Shown: positions 56,575 through 64,000 of the stretch, piece after piece
How the letters are laid out: each line of letters starts with the position of its first letter
Position numbering within the stretch: the stretch's first letter is position 1
Assembly: GCF_004519335.1 (NCBI RefSeq)
Contig: NZ_SOZD01000010.1
Span: forward strand, 1-64,000
Reading direction: 5' to 3'
DNA: 64,000 nucleotides
Source: Jiella endophytica
GTDB lineage: Bacteria; Pseudomonadota; Alphaproteobacteria; Rhizobiales; Rhizobiaceae
Position numbers and translations under genes: made by a program
The notes under the pieces: model-generated
The model's database searches: none
Seen by the model: only the letters and a program-made list of their open reading frames with translations
What the model was told of the DNA's origin: nothing

Positions 56575-57960
56575 ATGTCCGAGACCACTTTCGAGCGGAC
56601 GAACGACGGCGTTGCCGCGCGTTCCGCCACCGATCTTTATCGCGCCGTCTGGCGCTGGCACTTCTATGCGGGCCTCTTCGTCCTGCCCTTCCTGATCCTT
56701 CTGGCGACCACCGGCGGGATCTATCTCTTCCACGACGATCTCGACCGGCTGCTGCAGCCGGACCTGAAACAGGTCGAGGCGGTGGCCGGCGCTACGCCGG
56801 TCGCGCCATCGGCGATGGTCTCGGCAGCGCTCGACAGCGTTCCGGGCCAGGCGGTGAAGTTCACCGATCCCGCGACGCCGGACACCTCGGCCGAGATCAC
56901 CGTTACCACCCCCGGCGGCGAGACGCGCGCCGTCTATGTGAACCCTTACACCGCCGAAGTGCTCGGCGACCTGCCGGACCGCGGGACGGTGATGTGGACA
57001 CTCCGCCATATCCACAGCCTGAAGATCCTCGGGCCTTACGCCGAATCCCTCGTAGAGATCGCCGCCGGCTGGGCCATCCTCCTCGTCGGCACCGGCATCT
57101 TTCTCTGGTGGCCGCGAAACCGGAGGAGGGGCCAGGCCGGCGGTGTCCTGACGGTGCGCGGCGCCCCGCGCAATCGGCTGTTCTGGCGCGACACCCACGC
57201 CGTCACCGGCATCTTCGTTGGCATCTTCATCCTGTTCCTGGCGGTCACCGGCATGCCCTGGTCGGGCGTCTGGGGCGCCAAGGTCAACGAATGGGCGAAC
57301 GGCACGAACTTCGGCTATCCGGCGGGGGTCTATGTCGGGGTGCCGATGTCGGACGCCAGGCTTGCGGATACCGGCGAGACCGCTTGGTCGCTCGAACAGG
57401 CGAAACTGCCGGAATCCTCGGCGCCCTCGGCCGGGGCGAAGGCGCAGCCGATCGGCATCGACCGGGCGATGGCGATCGTCGACGGCCTCGGCCTTGCCCG
57501 CGGTTTCGCGCTGGCCCTGCCGACGACGCCGACCGGCGTCTATTCGGCGAGCGTCTATCCGGACGACCTTTCGAGGCAGCGGATCGCCCATCTCGACCAG
57601 TATAGCGGCAAGGTGCTGGTCGACATGAGCTTTGCCGACTACGGCCCTGCCGCCAAGGCGATGGAGTGGGGCATCAACACCCATATGGGCCAGGAATATG
57701 GCCTCATGAACAAGCTGGTGCTCGCCGCCGCCTGCGTCGCCATGGTGCTGCTCGCCGTCTCGGCGGCGGTGATGTGGTGGAAACGCCGGCCGAAGGGTTC
57801 GCTCGGCGTGCCACCGCTGCCAGAAGACCGGCGGGCGTTTCGCGGCCTGATCGCCATCCTCATCGTCGGCGGCATCGTCTATCCGCTGGTCGGCTTGTCG
57901 CTGATCGTCATGCTGGCGCTGGACTTTGCCGTCGTCCGGCTGGGGCGGCAGCCCGTCTGA
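56575..57960 (+). CDS. PepSY-associated transmembrane protein (PiuB-like)
   Basis: 461 aa. Four main membrane segments (about 28-50, 158-180, 213-235, 385-408) plus a C-terminal one, and two PepSY-like periplasmic domains (about 60-125 and 300-365). Signature WRWHFYAGLFVLPFLILLATTGGIYLF at the N-terminus, and HIHSLKILGPYAESLVEIAAGWA. The family is linked to siderophore or metal uptake, perhaps as a ferric reductase using the conserved His residues. AGGAACAG precedes the start. Confidence 0.9.
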   Translation: MSETTFERTNDGVAARSATDLYRAVWRWHFYAGLFVLPFLILLATTGGIYLFHDDLDRLLQPDLKQVEAVAGATPVAPSAMVSAALDSVPGQAVKFTDPATPDTSAEITVTTPGGETRAVYVNPYTAEVLGDLPDRGTVMWTLRHIHSLKILGPYAESLVEIAAGWAILLVGTGIFLWWPRNRRRGQAGGVLTVRGAPRNRLFWRDTHAVTGIFVGIFILFLAVTGMPWSGVWGAKVNEWANGTNFGYPAGVYVGVPMSDARLADTGETAWSLEQAKLPESSAPSAGAKAQPIGIDRAMAIVDGLGLARGFALALPTTPTGVYSASVYPDDLSRQRIAHLDQYSGKVLVDMSFADYGPAAKAMEWGINTHMGQEYGLMNKLVLAAACVAMVLLAVSAAVMWWKRRPKGSLGVPPLPEDRRAFRGLIAILIVGGIVYPLVGLSLIVMLALDFAVVRLGRQPV

Positions 57961-58121
57961 TGCATGAACGTTCCGGGCCAGCAGGAACAACCTGCCGGTC
58001 TCACCGGGACGCATGAATTGTCCCGCAACGCCACTTTCCGCCCGGAAGACGGGCGGCATTTCGCGTTGGCCGGGCGGCGCTGCCCGCCAGTCACGCCGTG
58101 CCGCACCTTGCGGCCGGTGGA

Positions 58122-59396
58122 TCAGCGATAGAGATCGCGCCGTGTCGGCGGCAGGCCGCTCGGGCCTTTCGAGCGCTTCGAGGCGAGCGTCTGGTAGATC
58201 AGCAGGCCGCCGCGCTCGAAGCCGAGCGAGACGCCGGCAAGATAGAGCAGCCACAGCCGCGCCCGCTCCTCGCCGGCGATCGCCGCCGCCTCGTCCATCC
58301 GGGCGAGCAGCCGGTCGTGCCAGAGCCGGCAGGTGCGGGCATAGTGCTCGCGCCAGTTCTCGACGTCGTGGACCTCGAAGCGGTGCTTTTCCAGAAACTG
58401 CGCCGAATGGCCGATATGGTCGAGTTCGGCGCCGGGGAAGATGTAGCGGATGATTGCCGCATATTCCTTCGTCCCTTTCCGGAACTTCGCGTCGGTCTCC
58501 TTGGCCGGCCTTGTGATGGCATGGTGTAGGTAGAGGCCGTTCGGGCGCAAGAGCTTGCGCACCGCCTTGAAATAGGGGTCGTGCTTCTCCCAGCCGACAT
58601 GTTCGAACATGCCGATCGAGGCGACCTTGTCGAACTGGCCGGTGAGCTCCTCGAAGGGTTTGAGCTCGACCGAGACCCGGTCCTCGAGACCCTTTTCGGC
58701 GATGCGCTCTCGGGCGAGTTCGAACTGCGCCTGGCTGAGCGTCACGCCATGGCCGGTGACGCCGTAATTCTCCGCTGCGTGGATCAAAAGCGCGCCCCAG
58801 CCGCAGCCGATGTCGAGGAAGCGCTCGCCCGGCTGAAGGCGCAGCTTGCGGCAGATCATGTCGAGCTTGTCGACCTGAGCCTTGTCGATGTCGTCGTGCC
58901 AGCCGTCGAAATAGCCGCAGGAATAGAGCATCCGGGAATCGAGGAAGAGGCGGTAGAAGTCGTTGGAGACGTCGTAGTGGAACTGGATCGCCTGTTTCGA
59001 CGAGCCGCTGGCGGTCGCATCCTCGCCCGAGGTCGGGCCAGCTGCCTTCGCCTTGCGAGACAGCCCGTAGAGCGAGGGCAGAGCGGCGGCGATCTTGAGC
59101 TTGTCCACCCGTTTCATCGCCGCCTTGGTGCGGATGTCGGGTCGGGCCCTGGCAAGATCGAAGATGGTGCCGTGCTCGATGTCGACTGCCTTGGACATCC
59201 ACAGGCCCACGGCGGTGGCGATGTTCGGGCTGACGGCGAGCCGGGCGATGGCGGCGGGATCGTTGAGGGCGAGCACCGGGCCGTCCGTCGCCGGGCCGAG
59301 CCATTCACCGTTCCACAGCCTTATGGCGATCTTCGGCTCCAGGGCGGCGACCACGTGGCGAACGATATCCGCCAGCTTTTCCTCGCCAGTCGCCAT
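58122..59396 (-). CDS. cfa: Cyclopropane-fatty-acyl-phospholipid synthase family methyltransferase
   Basis: 424 aa. N-terminal lipid-binding region, then SAM fold: QFHYDVSNDFYRLFLDSRMLYSCGYF, motif I FLDIGCGWGALLIHAAENYG, TLSQAQFELARERI, SIGMFEHVGWEKHDPYFKAV and YIFPGAELDHIGH. It adds a methylene bridge to unsaturated acyl chains of membrane phospholipids. GGAG 9 bases upstream supports ATG 59396. Confidence 0.94.
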   Translation of the reverse strand: MATGEEKLADIVRHVVAALEPKIAIRLWNGEWLGPATDGPVLALNDPAAIARLAVSPNIATAVGLWMSKAVDIEHGTIFDLARARPDIRTKAAMKRVDKLKIAAALPSLYGLSRKAKAAGPTSGEDATASGSSKQAIQFHYDVSNDFYRLFLDSRMLYSCGYFDGWHDDIDKAQVDKLDMICRKLRLQPGERFLDIGCGWGALLIHAAENYGVTGHGVTLSQAQFELARERIAEKGLEDRVSVELKPFEELTGQFDKVASIGMFEHVGWEKHDPYFKAVRKLLRPNGLYLHHAITRPAKETDAKFRKGTKEYAAIIRYIFPGAELDHIGHSAQFLEKHRFEVHDVENWREHYARTCRLWHDRLLARMDEAAAIAGEERARLWLLYLAGVSLGFERGGLLIYQTLASKRSKGPSGLPPTRRDLYR

Positions 59397-59569
59397 CCGA
59401 TGCACTCCGATTGTCCATGAAACTCTGCGGCTTTGCCGTGGCTTAGCCCGGAGGCGGCGGCGGCGCAATTGCGCGCAGCGGTCGCGCTTCGTGCGTGCTG
59501 CCGGCGTGACCACAACGGGATGCCAGTCGCCCGGCAGCCAATCATGGACCCGTCGACATCGACTCGCGA

Positions 59570-60091
59570 TTATCGTGCGCCCAGTGGCTCCCTCTTGTAC
59601 TCGGTCAGATAGCACTCGGGGTCGAAATTCTGCCTGTCGAACGGCGCAGAGATCGTGACAGATCCGGGCGAAATGCCGGCAACGACGATGAGATCCTCAC
59701 CCTTATCATTGAAGAATTCGAGACCGCACTCCGCCTGGAAGTCCGGCCTCTCGTCAACGAGAACCTGCACTTTTGCAATGATGAACGGCGCGATCTGGGC
59801 GCCGACCCATTCAAACGTCGTTCCTGCACGTTCCTGGGGGTTGCTGACCAATCGAATGCAGAGAACTCCCACCTCCTCCCAGCCACCGGCGTTGACCGGA
59901 TCGGACCAGAATTCCAATGCCATTTCGTTGTCGAGGCTCAACTGAAACAACCATGCCATTTTGAATGATTGCTCGAATGGCATCCAGAATCCCGCAATAT
60001 GCCTACCCGCCAGCACCGACGAAAGGGTCTGCTCTGCAAAGTCCTGCAGGACGATCGAATGCTGATTTTCCATTTCAGTGTTGTCGCTCAT
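59570..60091 (-). CDS. Orphan protein 2 of a low-GC gene pair
   Basis: 173 aa, soluble. No recognised family. Contains WMPFEQSFKMAWLFQLSLDN, EFWSDPVNAGGWEEVGVL and GAQIAPFIIAKVQVLVDERP, and is rich in aromatic and acidic residues, like many immunity proteins. GC content is visibly lower than neighbours. Its ATG overlaps the stop of the upstream gene (ATGA). Confidence 0.6.
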   Translation of the reverse strand: MSDNTEMENQHSIVLQDFAEQTLSSVLAGRHIAGFWMPFEQSFKMAWLFQLSLDNEMALEFWSDPVNAGGWEEVGVLCIRLVSNPQERAGTTFEWVGAQIAPFIIAKVQVLVDERPDFQAECGLEFFNDKGEDLIVVAGISPGSVTISAPFDRQNFDPECYLTEYKREPLGAR

Positions 60092-60675
60092 TCCAAGCGG
60101 CCGAGATCCGCAAGCCACGGCTCGTTGCTCGGGCCATGACGCCATCCGTAAAATACGCTGTACCCAATATATAAATTATCGGGTGCGAATACATGAAACA
60201 TATCATCCTGATAGTCGGAAGCGCAAAGGAAATCGACTCGAATATTTTCTTCGCATAGCACAGATATATCGTATTTCGATATTTGCTCTATTCGCTCGAC
60301 ACCCCCAATGGATACCTGGTTGAATCTTTCGTTAATTTCGCCGGCATTGTCGACCGGGCTCATGCTCCCTAGTATTATTTTCTCACCTTTGACGACGCGC
60401 CAAGCGGCGGAAAATGTTCCGACTTCCCAATTGGCGTAGAATTGACTTGGTTCACTGCGGATAGGATGCGAGGATAGCTCCCCAAAACCGATACTCATAC
60501 TTCTATCGTTTCCAGCTCTCTTGCGGCTGCAACGATGACCGGCCAGGTCGCCGAGTAATTCTTGGATATTTCTGTCGATGACCATCATATAGGTTCCGTG
60601 AACTCGAATCGTTGAAGGGCTGTTCTGTGATGTTTGCACGGACGAGTTGATAACGTCCGCGGACAGGATCGTCAT
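60088..60675 (-). CDS. Orphan protein 1 of a low-GC gene pair
   Basis: 195 aa, soluble, unrecognised. It uses many AT-rich codons (ATA, TTA, AAT, AGA) that are rare elsewhere in the window, a sign of recent transfer. Segments such as FLCASDYQDDMFHVFAPDNLY and YIGYSVFYGWRHGPSNEPW suggest a compact beta-rich domain. Starts are uncertain: ATG at 60675, or later at MMVIDRNIQELL. Confidence 0.6.
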   Translation of the reverse strand: MTILSADVINSSVQTSQNSPSTIRVHGTYMMVIDRNIQELLGDLAGHRCSRKRAGNDRSMSIGFGELSSHPIRSEPSQFYANWEVGTFSAAWRVVKGEKIILGSMSPVDNAGEINERFNQVSIGGVERIEQISKYDISVLCEENIRVDFLCASDYQDDMFHVFAPDNLYIGYSVFYGWRHGPSNEPWLADLGRLE

Positions 60676-60774
60676 GAAATTTCGGCAATGGTGATGGCAG
60701 GGGCGGGGAAGCCTCTATGTTGCGATGCACAATGGCTGCGAGCTCGCGGCCGGACACATCGAAAGGACGCCGCC

Positions 60775-61341
60775 ATGCGCCTGCCCCTGATCGCCCCTGC
60801 CGATCTCACCGACGAGCAGAAGCCGCTCTATTCCGACATGAAAGCCGGTATCTCCAGCAACTTCAATGATTTCGAGGCGGTGCGCGAGGACGGCGCGCTG
60901 ATGGGCCCCTGGAACCCCTGGCTGCACGAGCCGAAGATCGGCGGCGCCATCTGGAACCTCACCAAGGCGATGTCGATGGAGGCGACCCTGCCCGACAACG
61001 CGCGCCAGATCGCCATCCTCGTCACCGGCGCGCATTTCGACGCCGCCTACGAGATCTACGCCCATGTGGCGGTCGCCGAGAGGGAGGGCATGACCGACGA
61101 GCGGCTCTCCACCCTCGTTGCCGGGGTCAAGCCGACGGGGCTCGCCGGCGAGGAGGAGGTCGCCTACGACGTCGCCTGGGCTCTGCTCAATGGCGGCGTG
61201 CTGCCGCGGCCGACCTACGACATGGCGGTGAAGACCTTCGGCCAGCACGGCGCCAACGAGCTGATCTATCTCGTCGGCCTCTATTGCCTGGTCTCGGTGA
61301 CGCTCAACGGCTTCAACGTGCCGGTTCCGGAAAAGGAATAG
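60775..61341 (+). CDS. Carboxymuconolactone decarboxylase-family protein
   Basis: 188 aa, AhpD/CMD-like helical fold. LPDNARQIAILVTGAHFDAAYEIYAHVAVAEREGM covers the family core, with His/Glu at the active-site positions and no CxxC, so it is not a peroxidase of AhpD type. GAAAGGACG precedes the start. Substrate unknown. Convergent with phzF. Confidence 0.88.
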   Translation: MRLPLIAPADLTDEQKPLYSDMKAGISSNFNDFEAVREDGALMGPWNPWLHEPKIGGAIWNLTKAMSMEATLPDNARQIAILVTGAHFDAAYEIYAHVAVAEREGMTDERLSTLVAGVKPTGLAGEEEVAYDVAWALLNGGVLPRPTYDMAVKTFGQHGANELIYLVGLYCLVSVTLNGFNVPVPEKE

Positions 61342-61347
61342 GCCGGC

Positions 61348-62160
61348 TCAGGCCGGCACGGTGATCTTGCCGCTCATGTAAAGGACGGCCTGGCCGGCGA
61401 CGACCACCGTGTCGCCCTCGAGCCGGCAGCGCAGGTCGCCGCCCCGCGCCGAGACCTGTCTGGCGACGAACTCTTGCCTGCCGAGACGGCCCGCCCAATA
61501 GGGCACCAGCGAGCAGTGGGCCGAGCCGGTCACCGGATCCTCGTCGATCCCTGCCTTCGGGGCGAACATGCGGGAAACGAAGTCGACCGACAGCCCCGGC
61601 GCCGTCGCGACGATGTTCAGCGGCGGCAGATCGGCGATCGCCCGGAAGTCCGGCTCAAGGCCCATGACGTCCGCCTCGTCGGCATAGACCGCGAGCCAGG
61701 AGGTGTCGCCGGGCGTCGCGAATTCCACCACTTCGTCCGGCCGCCGGCCGAGCGCCGCGGCCACCGGCTCGATCGGCCCGGCGCCGTTTTCCGGCCGGCG
61801 CGGAAAGCGCATCTCGAACCATCCGCCGGCATTCCGCGTCACCGTGAGGTCGCCGACCATCCGGGTCCGGAAGGTGAGGGTCTCGGCCGTTGTGGAAAGG
61901 ATCTCGATGAGCACGAAGGCGGTCGCCAGTGTCGCATGGCCGCAGAGCGGCACCTCGATCTTCGGGGTGAACCAGCGCAGCTCCCAGGTCGCCTCGCCCG
62001 CGGAGACGAGGAAGGCGGTCTCGGAGAGATTGTTCTCCGCCGCAATCGCCAGCATCGTCGCCTCGTCGAGCCATTCCTCCAGCGGCACGACCGCGGCGGG
62101 GTTGCCGGCAAACAGCCGGTCCGTGAAGGCATCGACCTGATGGATCGCAAGGGTCTTCAT
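61348..62160 (-). CDS. PhzF-family isomerase/epimerase-like protein
   Basis: 270 aa, two-domain diaminopimelate-epimerase-like fold. N-terminal QVDAFTDRLFAGNPAAVVPL, catalytic Glu in NNLSETAFLV, the RWFTPKIEVPLCGHATLATAFV loop, and DEDPVTGSAHCSLVPYWA are hallmarks of the PhzF family. Housekeeping members have unknown substrates. GGGGA lies upstream of ATG 62160. Confidence 0.93.
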   Translation of the reverse strand: MKTLAIHQVDAFTDRLFAGNPAAVVPLEEWLDEATMLAIAAENNLSETAFLVSAGEATWELRWFTPKIEVPLCGHATLATAFVLIEILSTTAETLTFRTRMVGDLTVTRNAGGWFEMRFPRRPENGAGPIEPVAAALGRRPDEVVEFATPGDTSWLAVYADEADVMGLEPDFRAIADLPPLNIVATAPGLSVDFVSRMFAPKAGIDEDPVTGSAHCSLVPYWAGRLGRQEFVARQVSARGGDLRCRLEGDTVVVAGQAVLYMSGKITVPA

Positions 62161-62522
62161 GGTCATTCCCCAAATCTCCTTCGCATTGCAGTGACCGAGG
62201 TGAAGCCTTTCTCCCGCAAAGGCCACCGGATTCTTGTGACCGATGCAAATCGGCGCCCACTGCAGACTTGCGTCCGAGAGCGTTCGACATCGCTGCTCGG
62301 CGCATCGGATGTGCCATGACCTTTGGCGGCGGCGAAATCATCCGGGGAGATCGCTCGTCTTTCGGCCTCATGGCGTGCCGCGGTCCGTTCGGCTGCGTCC
62401 TCCGTTGCCGACCAGTGCGGCAACGGCGGCACATGCCGTCCGGCAAGGGAGGATCAGGCGCTCCGAAGGGGTGCCAAGACGGGCTCGCTCGCCTATGTTC
62501 GGCGAGGAAAGGAGCGGGTGCC

Positions 62523-63707
62523 ATGGCCGAGAACAATCCAGGAAAGAGCAGCGGCCACGTCCATCGCCAAGACGGCGACGACGCCCACGAGCATTCCGCC
62601 CCCGGCCATTCGCACCACGATCACCCGGCCGAGGACCATTCAGGTCACGCCCATGGCGGCGGGCACGACCATCATGGCCACGATCATCAAGGGCACCACC
62701 ACCACGCCCCCACCGTCTCGCAGGGCAACGAGCGGGCGGTCCTCATGGGGTTCGTGCTGACCTTCGGCTTCATGATCGCCGAGGCGGTCGGCGGCATCCT
62801 GTCCGGATCGCTCGCCCTCGTCGCCGATGCCGGCCACATGCTGACGGATTCGGCGGCGCTCGCCCTTGCCTGGGCCGGCTTCTATTTCGGCCGTCGCCAG
62901 TCGGACCAGCGGCGCACCTTCGGCTATATGCGCTTCGAGATCCTCGCCGGCTTCGTCAATGCCGTGGCGCTGATCCTGCTCGTCGTCTGGGTGGCCTACG
63001 AGGCGGCGATGCGGCTGATCACGCCGGACGAGGTGCTGGCCGGCCCGATGCTGGTGATCGCCGTCATCGGCCTTCTCGTCAATGTCGGCGTCTTCTTCAT
63101 GTTGCGGCAGGGCGATCAGGATCACGTCAATATCCGCGGCGCCCTCCTGCATGTCATCGGCGACCTGCTCGGCTCGGTGGCGGCCATCGTCGCCGCGGTG
63201 GCGATCTACTTCACCGGCTGGACCCCCATCGATCCGATCCTGTCGGTGCTGCTCTCGGCGATCATCCTGAAAAGCGCCTGGGTGCTTTTGACCAACACCC
63301 TCAACGTCCTGATGGAGGGAACGCCGGGAGGCATGGTGCCGGAAGATCTCGTCGAGACGCTGCTCGAGGAGGTCGACGGCCTCGCGGCCGTCGAACATGT
63401 CCATCTCTGGTCGATCACCTCCGGCCAGCCGCTGGCGACGATGGACGTGCGGCTGAAGGACGGCGCCGAGCCACGTGCGGTGGTGGCGGCGGTGAAATCG
63501 CGGCTGTCATCGCGTTTCGGCATCGACCATTCGACGATCGAGATCGATTTCGGCGGGCCGCCGGCCGTCTGTCCGCTGGACGAGAGGAAGCGGAACGGCG
63601 ACACTTGCGACGAGGAGACGGGACGACGCCATCGTGCCGTGGCGCCCGCAACCGAGACGGCGCAATTTTCGGCGGACACCAGCTCACCTCTCGCTGCGGG
63701 GTTGTAG
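62523..63707 (+). CDS. Cation diffusion facilitator, zinc-type exporter
   Basis: 394 aa. A His/Asp-rich N-terminal loop (residues 10-62, more than fifteen His) buffers metal. Six membrane helices with the two zinc-site motifs: HMLTD in helix II and HVIGD in helix V. A cytoplasmic C-terminal domain (VEHVHLWSITSGQPLATMDV) is followed by an extra Cys-containing tail of about 50 residues. Most like ZitB/CzcD, exporting Zn2+, perhaps Co2+ or Cd2+. GGAAAGGAG precedes the ATG. Confidence 0.94.
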   Translation: MAENNPGKSSGHVHRQDGDDAHEHSAPGHSHHDHPAEDHSGHAHGGGHDHHGHDHQGHHHHAPTVSQGNERAVLMGFVLTFGFMIAEAVGGILSGSLALVADAGHMLTDSAALALAWAGFYFGRRQSDQRRTFGYMRFEILAGFVNAVALILLVVWVAYEAAMRLITPDEVLAGPMLVIAVIGLLVNVGVFFMLRQGDQDHVNIRGALLHVIGDLLGSVAAIVAAVAIYFTGWTPIDPILSVLLSAIILKSAWVLLTNTLNVLMEGTPGGMVPEDLVETLLEEVDGLAAVEHVHLWSITSGQPLATMDVRLKDGAEPRAVVAAVKSRLSSRFGIDHSTIEIDFGGPPAVCPLDERKRNGDTCDEETGRRHRAVAPATETAQFSADTSSPLAAGL

Positions 63708-63802
63708 GGGCGAAATCGGCGAAACAGCCGACCGGACGGGGGATAGACGTGGTCGACAGACTTAAAATTGCGCCGGCTGCGAAAATTTTTTGCAATCTGC
63801 TC

Positions 63803-63833
63803 TTGACCTTCCAGTGGGTGGAGGGGTGATAGA
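63803..63833 (+). promoter_or_regulatory. MerR-type metal-responsive promoter
   Basis: TTGACC, a 19-base spacer, then GATAGA. The long spacer contains the dyad ACCTTCCA-gtggg-TGGAGGGGT. The over-long spacer with this dyad is the hallmark of promoters untwisted by MerR, CueR or ZntR. It faces right, out of the window. Confidence 0.65.
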
Positions 63834-64000
63834 TGCACAAAAGTGAGATATCCCGTCGCGACCCTGTCACTCGGCCGGACCTGGCATTTTGCCGGACCCG
63901 GGCGGGGCAGCGACGCTGTGTTCCGATGAAATTCGCAGGCGCTCTGGCGCCAGGACACCGCCGGCCTCACGGGCCGCGGTAGGGGACGATCGTCGCGCGG
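63834..64000. other. Right edge, no gene seen
   Basis: 167 bases after the MerR-type promoter. The only ATG in a suitable position (63927) gives a frame of about 19 codons. It may be the leader of a metal-resistance gene that starts beyond the window. Confidence 0.4.

Overview
The window is high-GC, dense bacterial chromosome with no phage, plasmid, rRNA or tRNA genes that I could see. Gene content and order (SdhB, Rho, SecA-parvulin-ArgJ-GNAT-MutT, NDUFAF5-like methyltransferase-ComF-GrxC-nitrilase-DUF1178, DUF1127, FnrN-type regulator, WEEF-tailed chemoreceptor) fit Alphaproteobacteria, order Hyphomicrobiales (Rhizobiales). An Aurantimonadaceae-like genome is a guess only. Dispersed palindromic intergenic elements like rhizobial mosaic repeats support the placement.

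Layout. 0-9.4 kb: 3' end of a chemoreceptor, secreted proteins, App1-type phosphatase, a stand-alone sdhB whose 3' end is tandemly duplicated, a DyP-type peroxidase, an Fnr-type regulator and a ParD/ParE-like pair. 9.4-13.4 kb: a TRAP dicarboxylate-type transporter (dctPQM) behind an excellent sigma-54 promoter. 13.5-19.5 kb: an RpfF-like (DSF synthase family) crotonase flanked by two membrane GGDEF-EAL proteins. 19.6-26.5 kb: photolyase, ring-cleaving dioxygenase/esterase pair, an HTH-less PAS protein, DUF1127, a methyltransferase-like membrane protein, YbaK. 27-30.7 kb: rho, then gluconate permease and gluconokinase. 30.8-36.5 kb: cytochrome b561, EamA, PepSY, a COG4705-type membrane protein, and an operon of tyrosine-phosphatase-like protein, response regulator and histidine kinase. 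36.6-47.4 kb: secA and housekeeping operons, with an orphan Flp pilin. 47.6-57.9 kb: DedA, a three-subunit gluconate/polyol dehydrogenase (GMC, cytochrome c, small subunit), YggS, a structured RNA candidate, PRC-barrel protein, rubredoxin-metallo-beta-lactamase fusion, PepSY transmembrane protein. 58-64 kb: cyclopropane fatty acid synthase, a low-GC orphan gene pair, CMD and PhzF proteins, a zinc-type CDF exporter and a MerR-type promoter facing out of the window.

Two candidates for undescribed systems stand out. First, the RpfF-like gene between two cyclic-di-GMP enzymes suggests a fatty-acid signal coupled to c-di-GMP in an alphaproteobacterium. Second, a 16-base imperfect palindrome (consensus CTATACGGNTNCGTAA) occurs upstream of cytochrome b561, PepSY, the COG4705 protein, the phosphatase-regulator-kinase operon and, 11 kb away, dedA. 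This looks like the regulon of the two-component system encoded here. A third item is a probable small RNA or leader at 53.5 kb with a full-length Shine-Dalgarno, a 25-codon ORF, an internal anti-SD and a strong terminator.
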